The notes under the pieces were generated by a model, which saw only the letters and a program-made list of their open reading frames with translations, ran no database searches and was not told the DNA's origin. 64,000 bases of DNA, taken from Anaerorudis cellulosivorans (GTDB taxonomy: Bacteria; Bacteroidota; Bacteroidia; Bacteroidales; Dysgonomonadaceae). The stretch covers positions 62,001 through 126,000 of the forward strand of contig NZ_JAPCWE010000006.1 in assembly GCF_025943985.1 (NCBI RefSeq). The letters are read 5' to 3'. Made by a program: the position numbers and the translations under genes. Shown one piece after another: positions 16,694-23,372 of this stretch. How positions within the stretch are numbered: the first letter of the stretch is position 1; the number at the start of each line of letters is the position of its first letter.

Positions 16694-17260
16694 ATGGAAA
16701 AATTGGGAGAAATAAGCATGGAAAAGCTTTTGGCGGAACTCGAAACCCTGAAGGCTCAAACCTCACGAATGGAAAATTCGCGGAAAGATCAATTGTCTAT
16801 CGCCATTGTTTCGGGTGATATGGATAAAATATTGGCCGGAATGATCATATCGCTGGCTGCCGCGGCTATGGACACACAAGTAAAACTGTTTTTTTCGTTT
16901 TGGGCATTGGCGGCTTTGCGCGATCCCAAAAAGAAAGCCAAGGGGAAAGATTTTATTTCGAAAATGTTCGGATTCATGCTTCCCAAAGGACGCAACAAAC
17001 TGAAACTTTCCAGACTCAACATGTGTGGAATGGGGCCCATGATGATCAAAAGTCTGATGAAAAAACAGGGCGTAATGTCGCTCGACGAAATGTTCAAGGA
17101 AGCAGCCGAGCTCGGAATCGAAATCACGGTGTGCGAAATGTCGATGCACCTGATGGGCTTCAAGAAAGAAGAAATGATCGATTATCCCAATCTCCGATTT
17201 GCTGGAGCAACCACTTTCGTTGCTGATGCAGGCGAAAGCAGTATGCAATGGTTTATTTGA
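16694..17260 (+). CDS. DsrE/DsrF-like (DsrE2-type) sulfur-relay protein
   Basis: 188-residue protein of the DsrE superfamily, small Rossmann-like proteins that carry or pass persulfide sulfur. After an N-terminal helical segment (MEKLGEISMEKLLAELETLK) comes the core (SIAIVSGDMDKILAGMIIS), a K-rich loop, MCGMGPMMIKS and the conserved cysteine block ITVCEMSMHLMGF, typical of the membrane-associated DsrE2 type. The start at 16694 follows a 127-bp regulator gap; the longer frame from 16511 runs through the regulator gene and its operator. First gene of the operon, so sulfur trafficking probably feeds the downstream redox complex. Confidence 0.85.
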   Translation: MEKLGEISMEKLLAELETLKAQTSRMENSRKDQLSIAIVSGDMDKILAGMIISLAAAAMDTQVKLFFSFWALAALRDPKKKAKGKDFISKMFGFMLPKGRNKLKLSRLNMCGMGPMMIKSLMKKQGVMSLDEMFKEAAELGIEITVCEMSMHLMGFKKEEMIDYPNLRFAGATTFVADAGESSMQWFI

Positions 17261-17338
17261 ACGTTCCCAAAAAAATTCACATAAAATATTCATCTCATTT
17301 CCTCGACAAAAAGGGGAAACCCATAAAAAATAAATATT

Positions 17339-17590
17339 ATGACAACAGAAGAATTGAAAGGATTAAAAGTAGCCAAATCGGTAGATGCACGCGGGACTGC
17401 CTGTCCGGGACCGCTTTTGGAAGCAAAAAAAGCTATCGGAACCATAAATGTGGGCGACGTGATGGAAGTATTGTCGGCTGACGAAGGCACAAAAATCGAT
17501 ATCCCGAAATGGTGCACCAAACAAGGACATGAATTTCTCGGATCAATTGACGAGAATGGATATTTCAAAGTTTATCTGAGAAAAAAATAA
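17339..17590 (+). CDS. TusA/SirA-family sulfur carrier protein
   Basis: 83-residue protein with the family CPxP motif: C22 in DARGTACPGPLLEAKKAI, where the cysteine accepts a persulfide. The remainder has the two-layer sandwich pattern (VGDVMEVLSADEG; a C-terminal beta strand FKVYLRKK). It lies 78 bp after the DsrE-like gene and 28 bp before the MvhD-like gene. The pairing TusA plus DsrE is known from sulfur oxidation (sHdr/Dsr) and, as the fused YedF protein, from selenium metabolism; either substrate chemistry is possible. Confidence 0.92.
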   Translation: MTTEELKGLKVAKSVDARGTACPGPLLEAKKAIGTINVGDVMEVLSADEGTKIDIPKWCTKQGHEFLGSIDENGYFKVYLRKK

Positions 17591-17618
17591 CCCCAACATC
17601 GAAAAAAACTGTTTCGAA

Positions 17619-18035
17619 ATGTCGGATTCCTTCAAAAAGAACGCAAAGATACTCGTATTCTCCACCGAAAAGATTTCGGATCCCGCCATCGACATGGCGG
17701 GATTGCTTAAACTGCACTATCCGCCTACGGTTTATACCATCACCGTTCCGTGTTCGAGCGGAATAAAACCGTCGTGGATTATGCATGCCTATGAAAAAGG
17801 CTTCGACGGAGTTTTCATCGCTGCCGACGGCACCGATTGTATTTTCGGCGAATCGTGTACCGAAAAAACCGGAAACATCGTGGCCATGACGCACGAAAAA
17901 ATGAAAGAAAAGAAAATCGATCCGGCGCGTTTGCGCATGGCTGCCCTGTGTTCGGTTTGTAGCGAGGCCTTTGTGAAACAAATGCGCAGTTTCAACGATT
18001 ATCTGATAAAAACCATCCATTCAAACAGCAATTAA
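17619..18035 (+). CDS. MvhD-like (hydrogenase delta / QmoB C-terminal-type) protein
   Basis: 138-residue member of the MvhD family, which passes electrons to HdrA through a [2Fe-2S] centre. The alignment landmarks are LLKLHYPPTVYTITVPCSSG (about 29-48), GFDGVFIAADGTDC, a GN at 85-86, and the C-terminal SEAFVKQ. Cysteines seen: C45, C74, C80, C111, C114. The N-terminal CNWC-type pair usual in MvhD is replaced by STEK, so cluster ligation must differ or be lost. In Desulfovibrio QmoB this domain is fused to the C-terminus of the flavoprotein; here it is a separate gene before it. Its stop overlaps the next start (TAATG). Confidence 0.8.
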   Translation: MSDSFKKNAKILVFSTEKISDPAIDMAGLLKLHYPPTVYTITVPCSSGIKPSWIMHAYEKGFDGVFIAADGTDCIFGESCTEKTGNIVAMTHEKMKEKKIDPARLRMAALCSVCSEAFVKQMRSFNDYLIKTIHSNSN

Positions 18036-19339
18036 TGGAAGAACGGCAAATTATCGAGTACGATGCTTTGGTAATCGGCGCAGGAATTGCAGGAGGAGAA
18101 GCTGCTATCAATCTTGCAAACACCGGCTACAAGGTGCTGCTGGTGGAAAAAGATCATTCGCTTGGCGGGAAAATGATTTTGTTGAGTAAGGTTTTCCCGA
18201 CCCTAGATTGTGCCGCATGCATCACGACTCCAAAAGTATCGGAAATAGCTCGACACAATAATATCACCGTTTTCACCGAAAGCGAGGTAACCCACATCGC
18301 GAAAAAAGGCGACAACGATTTCGTTGCACAAATCATGAAAAAACCACGTTATGTAAGAGTGGAAGACTGCACAGCATGTCAACTGTGCGAAAAAGCCTGC
18401 CCAGTGAGCGTTCGAGACGAATATCAATTCGGGCTCATCGGTCGCAAAGCGGCTTTCATTCCATTCAGCATAGCCAATCCCAAAGCGGCGGTCATCGATA
18501 TCGAAAACTGCACGCTGTGTGGCGCTTGCGAAAAAGCCTGTCCTACGCATTGCATCGACTTTACGATGGAAACGGAATACTATGAGCTTCACGCCAAAAC
18601 GGTCATCCTCGCCACAGGCTTCAATCTTTTCGATCCGCTCGAGATACCCCGCTTCGGTTACGGTCAATACAAAAACGTAATCACGTCCATGCAGATGGAA
18701 CGCGAAATTGCTCCGACACGACCCTACAACACGATTTTGCGACCGGGCGACGGTAAAGTGCCCGATCGCATCGCTTATGTGCTCTGCACCGGTTCGCGCG
18801 ACAACACCATTGGCAACCCTATCTGCTCTCAAATTTGCTGCATGTACTCCATGAAACAGGCTCAATTACTAATGGGCGCTCTCCCGATGGCCGATATTAC
18901 GATTTATTACATCAACATTCGATCTTTTGGTAAGGGATTTGAAGAATTTTATCAACAAGCCAAAGGAATGGGCGTGAATTTTGTGAAAGGTAAAATCGGC
19001 AAAATCACCGAGAAAGAAAACGGAAATCTTATTCTGCGTTACGAAGATATAGCTGAAGGAGTGGTGAAGGAAGCCGAACACGATATGGTAGTGCTTTCGG
19101 TAGGTGTAAAATCAAATCCTTCGGCAGGAAAAATATTCGACGGCAATTCGCTCAAACTCGATCCGCTGCAGTTTGTGGCGCAACAAGATTTCTTAGGCAG
19201 TCCGGCCAAGACCAGTATCGACGGCGTTTTTGTTGCCGGTACGGCATCGGGACCGATGGACATCCCCGATTCCATCCTTTCGGCCGGTTCGGCATCGTCG
19301 GAAGCAATCAGTTACTTAACCCGGTATCAAAGCTTATGA
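18035..19339 (+). CDS. HdrA/QmoA-like FAD and iron-sulfur protein
   Basis: 434-residue HdrA-family flavoprotein. The FAD-binding GAGIAGGEAA is at 15-24, then LGGKM and the HdrA cluster motif FPTLDCAACITTPK (C59, C62), then two inserted [4Fe-4S] motifs: C112/115/118/122 and C159/162/165/169. The rest is the FAD/NAD-type fold with PTRPYNTILRPGDGK and a C-terminal GVFVAGTASGPMDIPDSI. Size and architecture resemble QmoA of the quinone-interacting oxidoreductase with added ferredoxin clusters. Overlaps its neighbours on both sides (1 and 4 bp), so subunits of one complex are likely. Confidence 0.88.
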   Translation: MEERQIIEYDALVIGAGIAGGEAAINLANTGYKVLLVEKDHSLGGKMILLSKVFPTLDCAACITTPKVSEIARHNNITVFTESEVTHIAKKGDNDFVAQIMKKPRYVRVEDCTACQLCEKACPVSVRDEYQFGLIGRKAAFIPFSIANPKAAVIDIENCTLCGACEKACPTHCIDFTMETEYYELHAKTVILATGFNLFDPLEIPRFGYGQYKNVITSMQMEREIAPTRPYNTILRPGDGKVPDRIAYVLCTGSRDNTIGNPICSQICCMYSMKQAQLLMGALPMADITIYYINIRSFGKGFEEFYQQAKGMGVNFVKGKIGKITEKENGNLILRYEDIAEGVVKEAEHDMVVLSVGVKSNPSAGKIFDGNSLKLDPLQFVAQQDFLGSPAKTSIDGVFVAGTASGPMDIPDSILSAGSASSEAISYLTRYQSL

Positions 19340-21060
19340 AAGAAAGATTAGGCGTTTATATTTGTCATTGCGGCGGAAATATTTCCGACTATGTGGATGT
19401 AGAAAAAGTACGCGCTGCCATTGAACACGAGGAAGGTGTGGTGTTTGCTAAAACCACGATGTTTGCCTGTTCGGATACCAACCAGACCGATATGGTGCAG
19501 GATATTCACGAACACAATCTCGACGGAGTGATTGTGGCTTCGTGTTCACCCAAATTACATCTCACCACCTTTCGCAATGTTACCGAACGGGGTGATTTGA
19601 ACAAATACACGTATGTCCACGCCAATATTCGCGAACAGGCTTCGTGGGCACATTCAGACGACAAACTCGGAGCAACCGAAAAAGCCATTCATCTGGTAAA
19701 GGCAGCCATTGCCAAATCGCGATATGCCGATCCGCTGTTTCCCAATCAGTTCGAAGCCGAAAAAACCATTGCCGTCATCGGTGGGGGAATTGCCGGAATG
19801 AAAGCGGCCCTGTCGCTGGCCGAAAAAAAATCGAATGTGATCCTGATCGAAAAGGGAAACCGACTGGGAGGTCACACTGCCGAATGGGGCAGTCTGTTTA
19901 TGACCGATGAAAAAGGGTTCGAATTGACGACGCGTATCGAGAACGATTTGCGAAAGTATAACAATGTAACCATTCTGACAGGTGAGGAGGTTATCGATAC
20001 TAAAGGAAGTATTGGCAATTTCGAGTTGAAAATTCGCAGGCAACCGCAGAAAGAGGACGATCCGATGGAAATCATGGAATTGCACGTTGGATCGATTGTG
20101 GTAGCAACAGGCTACGATCATTATTTGCCTAAACAAGGGGAATATGGATTCGGAACAAACGAAACTGTAATCACTTTACCCGAATTTAAACAATTGGTCG
20201 ATAAATCTACCAGCAAATCATTAGAGTTCAAAGGCAAGAAAATCAACAATATTGCTTATGTCTATTGCGTTGGTAGCCGTCAGAGTGAAGGCGAAAACAC
20301 GTATTGTTCGCGTTTTTGCTGCACTTCCGTGATTCATACGGCCATCGAAGCCAAAAAGAAATTCAAGGGCATTCAAAATATTCATCTTACGCGGGGCATC
20401 CGCACCTATGGAAAGCAGGAGCTGCTGTATGCCGAATCGCTACAAATGGGCGATGTGTATCTGGAATTCGATGAACACACGCTTCCCGAAATTCACACTG
20501 AAGACAAAAAAACGGTCGTAACAGTGAAAGATATTCTTTCGGCCGGAAAGGAGATGGAAATGGAAGTCGATTTGGTGGTACTTGTAACCGGAATGGTGCC
20601 GCGAGCCGATCAATCTATTGGTTCGATGCTTAAATTGCCGAAAGGCAGAGATCGATTTTTCAACGAAATTCACATGAAGCTCCGACCGGTGGAAACCGTG
20701 ATCGATGGCGTAACCATTGCCGGAACCTGTCAAGGGCCGAAAAACATCAGTGAATCTGTGAATTCTGCGCTTTCTGCTGCAACAAAATCGTTTTCATATA
20801 TCAGTAAAGGGACACTCGAAACAGAACCGATTATCGCCAAAATTGACCAGGATGCATGCTCTTGGTGCGACAAATGCAGCAACGCCTGTCCGTTCGATGC
20901 TATCGAACAGATAGAGATGGGAGGAAGAACGGTTGCATCCGTCAACCCGATAGTGTGCAAGGGATGTGGCATGTGTACCCCCGTTTGTCCGGTAGATGCC
21001 ATCAACCTGATCGGTTATACGAGTGAAGAAATAATGAGTATGATTGATGCTTTAGCTTAA
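19336..21060 (+). CDS. HdrA/QmoB-like flavoprotein with two C-terminal ferredoxin clusters
   Basis: 574-residue HdrA homologue. The N-terminal HdrA domain has GVYICHCGGNIS (C10, C12), C45 and VASCSPKLH (C70); the FAD site is AVIGGGIAGMKAA followed by GNRLGGHT, but the FPxxxCxxC cluster motif that normally follows is absent. The C-terminus holds two [4Fe-4S] motifs, C508/511/514/518 and C541/544/547/551. Together with the preceding QmoA-like protein it would form a two-flavin module; the missing cluster motif here is present in that partner. The usual C-terminal MvhD domain of QmoB is absent and encoded separately upstream. Confidence 0.88.
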   Translation: MKERLGVYICHCGGNISDYVDVEKVRAAIEHEEGVVFAKTTMFACSDTNQTDMVQDIHEHNLDGVIVASCSPKLHLTTFRNVTERGDLNKYTYVHANIREQASWAHSDDKLGATEKAIHLVKAAIAKSRYADPLFPNQFEAEKTIAVIGGGIAGMKAALSLAEKKSNVILIEKGNRLGGHTAEWGSLFMTDEKGFELTTRIENDLRKYNNVTILTGEEVIDTKGSIGNFELKIRRQPQKEDDPMEIMELHVGSIVVATGYDHYLPKQGEYGFGTNETVITLPEFKQLVDKSTSKSLEFKGKKINNIAYVYCVGSRQSEGENTYCSRFCCTSVIHTAIEAKKKFKGIQNIHLTRGIRTYGKQELLYAESLQMGDVYLEFDEHTLPEIHTEDKKTVVTVKDILSAGKEMEMEVDLVVLVTGMVPRADQSIGSMLKLPKGRDRFFNEIHMKLRPVETVIDGVTIAGTCQGPKNISESVNSALSAATKSFSYISKGTLETEPIIAKIDQDACSWCDKCSNACPFDAIEQIEMGGRTVASVNPIVCKGCGMCTPVCPVDAINLIGYTSEEIMSMIDALA

Positions 21061-21067
21061 CAAAATT

Positions 21068-21346
21068 ATGGAAATAGAAATCGGAAAAACCACCAAATAT
21101 CTTCGGGACAAGCAAGGTGTTCCCGATAGTGCAAAAGAAAAACTCAAAGAGTTCAATCAGATCAAAAAGGCCATCGTTGAAGCACTTAAAGAGCATGAAA
21201 TGACAATTCCGCAATTGGCCGAAAAACTGCAAATGTCCAAACCCGACGTTGCGTATCATCTACTCACGTTGGTGAAATATGGTGTGGTAGCCATTGGCGA
21301 AATCGACGATATGGATGAATATTTTTCGTATAAACTGGTAAAATAA
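21068..21346 (+). CDS. Small winged-helix DNA-binding-like protein
   Basis: 92-residue protein. After a charged N-terminus (IGKTTKYLRDKQGVPDSAKE) it has a helix-turn-helix, EALKEHEMTIPQLAEKLQMS and KPDVAYHLLTLVKYGVVAIGEI, like ArsR/MarR or archaeal winged-helix domains, ending in a wing strand (EYFSYKLVK). No metal-binding cysteines. It lies inside the operon, 7 bp after the QmoB-like gene and overlapping the membrane-subunit gene by 1 bp (TAATG). It could be a local regulator or a structural subunit that borrowed the fold; sequence cannot decide. Confidence 0.8.
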   Translation: MEIEIGKTTKYLRDKQGVPDSAKEKLKEFNQIKKAIVEALKEHEMTIPQLAEKLQMSKPDVAYHLLTLVKYGVVAIGEIDDMDEYFSYKLVK

Positions 21347-22401
21347 TGGCAACAAAAATCAATCCCGGGTTTTCGAAAGAACTAAAAAAATACGGTGCCG
21401 TAAATATGAACGCGTGCTACAATTGCGGAACTTGTACCGCGGTATGTTCGCTTTCCACCACCGACGATTCTTTCCCTCGCGAAATGGTTCGGTACAGTGC
21501 ACTGGGGCTCGAAGAAGACATCAAATCGTCACTCAAACCATGGGAATGCTATTATTGTGGTGAATGCACCGCTAATTGTCCACAAACAGCCAATCCGGGA
21601 GAACTGATGATGTCGCTCCGCCGATGGCTTACCGCGCAATACGATTGGACGGGGTTGTCAGGACTGCTCTATCGTTCGCTCTCCTCCACCATTGCTGCAT
21701 TATTGCTGGTGTTAGCCGGCGTTCTGTTATTTGCCAATTCTGTAGATTTCAATGCCGAACGCATGCTCCACATCGGGCACTATTTCGAAATGACTGCTAT
21801 CGGGGCAGTACTTCTGGTGATTTTTCTACCTAACTTGTTGCGAATGTGGTACTTCACCATCGTCAAGCCAAAGGTGAAAGCTCCTTTCAAAAATTATGTA
21901 ACAGCACTGAGCGATCTGCTGGTTCACATGTTCACTCAAAAACGATACAAAGAATGCGACGGCGACGTCCATTTCCGATGGCTCGAGCATTTTGTTCTCG
22001 TGATTGCCTACCTGTCGCTGCTTTTCACAACGGTTTTCCTCAACTGGTTCGGCTCTCAAAGCATTTTTGTGATCGTGCTGGGTTACGTCGAAAGTTTTCT
22101 GATATTTGTGGTAACAATCGATTTCGTGGGGAGTCGCATCAAGAAAAACAAATCGCTCAACCAGTTTTCGCAACCATCTGACTGGTTGTTCGTGATATGG
22201 CTTTTGTTGATGGGGGTTACCGCTTTTTTGGTCAGATTATTCATCGATTTGGGACTGATCGAAACCCAACAGTGGATGTACATCATTCACCTGACGGTAT
22301 TGGCACAATGGGCGCTCATTATCGTGCCTTTCGGCAAATGGACGCATTTTCTCTATCGCTCATTTGCCATGTATTTTTTGAAAATCAAAAGCATGCAATA
22401 A
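21346..22401 (+). CDS. QmoC-like membrane subunit (HdrC plus HdrE-type cytochrome b fusion)
   Basis: 351-residue protein. The N-terminal HdrC-type domain has two [4Fe-4S] motifs: C24/27/30/34 (CYNCGTCTAVC) and C68/71/74/78 (CYYCGECTANCP). From about 110 there are six hydrophobic spans with several histidines near their ends (HIGHYFEMT, HFRWLEHFVL, IIHLTV), compatible with b-type haem ligation. This HdrC-HdrE fusion is the hallmark of QmoC, which exchanges electrons with the quinone pool. Last gene of the operon; no HdrB (CCG-domain) partner is present, as in Qmo complexes. Confidence 0.88.
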   Translation: MATKINPGFSKELKKYGAVNMNACYNCGTCTAVCSLSTTDDSFPREMVRYSALGLEEDIKSSLKPWECYYCGECTANCPQTANPGELMMSLRRWLTAQYDWTGLSGLLYRSLSSTIAALLLVLAGVLLFANSVDFNAERMLHIGHYFEMTAIGAVLLVIFLPNLLRMWYFTIVKPKVKAPFKNYVTALSDLLVHMFTQKRYKECDGDVHFRWLEHFVLVIAYLSLLFTTVFLNWFGSQSIFVIVLGYVESFLIFVVTIDFVGSRIKKNKSLNQFSQPSDWLFVIWLLLMGVTAFLVRLFIDLGLIETQQWMYIIHLTVLAQWALIIVPFGKWTHFLYRSFAMYFLKIKSMQ

Positions 22402-22768
22402 AAATCATTGCAACTCTTAATTCCGCAACGAAATATTAATTCAAAGAAGCAAAGCATTGATAAAAAAATTTGAGTGAAATCATGAAAATAGCAATTTAAT
22501 TTGTGTACTGAAATATTCGTCCTTTTTAGAAATAATTGACTTGAAAATCATGGGATACCCAAAAAATAGCCTTAAAACATTTGCAACAAAGAATAAAAGC
22601 ATAGCTATAACTTATAACCTTACGTTATTTATCATGGAAACCGTTAAAAAAATCATGGAAAACACGTTTTTTATTTCAATCAATTTATGGGAGTAAGGTA
22701 ACATTGGGGAAGGTTGTATTTTTAAAAAAATAACTACTTGAATATTAAGCAGTTATTTATATAAATTG
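22402..22768. other. AT-rich gap after the Hdr-like operon
   Basis: 367 bp without a convincing gene, hairpin terminator or promoter. It has four loose copies of ATCATGRRA on the plus strand (near 22477, 22549, 22632 and 22659) and a 20-codon frame starting at 22634, too short and without supporting signals to call. Nothing else is visible. Confidence 0.6.
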
Positions 22769-22842
22769 TGGTCCCACTTGGACTTGAACCAAGGACTCCC
22801 TGATTATGAGTCAGGTGCTCTAACCGACTGAGCTATGGGACC
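22769..22842 (-). tRNA. tRNA with CAT anticodon, probably elongator tRNA-Met
   Basis: 74-nt cloverleaf on the minus strand: acceptor GGTCCCA/TGGGACC, D-arm AGCTCAGTCGGTTAGAGC, anticodon stem CCTGA/TCAGG with loop CTCATAA (anticodon CAT), T-arm with GGTTCAAGTCC, discriminator A. CCA is not encoded. The acceptor stem begins with paired G1-C72, so it is not initiator tRNA. A lysidine-modified tRNA-Ile2 also carries CAT; elongator Met fits the arm sequences better. Confidence 0.9.
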
Positions 22843-23100
22843 CTGCTTTGAAATTTTCTCCAAAAGCGGATGCAATATTACAACTTTTTTCGAAAATAAC
22901 CAAAAAATAGTGCCAATTCACCCCATTTTTCGAGTACCGGATTTCTCTCTCGTACCTTTCGTTCTCAGGCATTGGGGTATTGGCTCATCAACGTTTTTGT
23001 TCGATTTACCAGCTAAGACAACATGCAGAGAAAAATACCCCGCATTCGGGTTAACGAATTTTTAGGTCGATAGATGGGTTTTACCCGTCATTTGTCACTT

Positions 23101-23326
23101 CTTCTTCGCTCCTCCTTCGCTCTTCCTTCGCTTCAAAGCAGGGACGAGAACACGGGATTTGGTAAAACCGGTGTAAGACAAACCTACTTCTTTGCCGCAT
23201 GTAGAGCGGGATACAGAGGAGTGGACAGAGCGAACTTTATGCAAAGATGATGCGAGGCCGATGCAAGCATGGAGCGAGGAAGGTGCAGCCTTGGTACGGA
23301 CTTGGTGCGGAGATGGTGCAGTGATG
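23101..23326 (+). repeat. Intergenic element with 11-nt period
   Basis: Eight consecutive 11-nt units of loose consensus RTGCRRRSNTG run from 23239 to 23326 (for example GTGCAGCCTTG, GTACGGACTTG, GTGCGGAGATG, GTGCAGTGATG), and three units of CTCCTTCGCTC type, in opposite sense, run from 23101 to 23133. The intervening 105 bp has weaker 11-12-nt spacing of AGAGCG-like words. It lies in the 530-bp gap between the tRNA and the ispG stop and has higher G+C than the sequence around it. An 11-nt period disrupts the reading frame, so it is unlikely to be coding. No transposase, CRISPR-like spacers or known element recognised. The first 258 bp of the gap (22843-23100) hold only a short GGGTTTTACCC dyad near 23076. 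Confidence 0.7.
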
Positions 23327-23372
23327 AATGTGTCTTGTCCTGAAATAAGTTTACAATAAATGTAAACAAAAA

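Noticed and set aside
18203-18865. 220-codon open frame antisense to the QmoA-like gene
   Set aside because: Low-complexity translation produced by the opposite strand of a conserved iron-sulfur protein.
16694-22401. Classical heterodisulfide reductase (HdrABC) of methanogens
   Set aside because: No HdrB with CCG domains is present; the HdrC-HdrE fusion and paired HdrA-like proteins fit Qmo architecture better.
22634-22696. Short 20-codon frame in the gap after the Hdr-like operon
   Set aside because: Too short, no ribosome binding site, promoter or conservation evidence available.
23101-23326. Possible CRISPR array
   Set aside because: Repeats are 11 nt, degenerate and contiguous with no spacers, and no cas genes are present.
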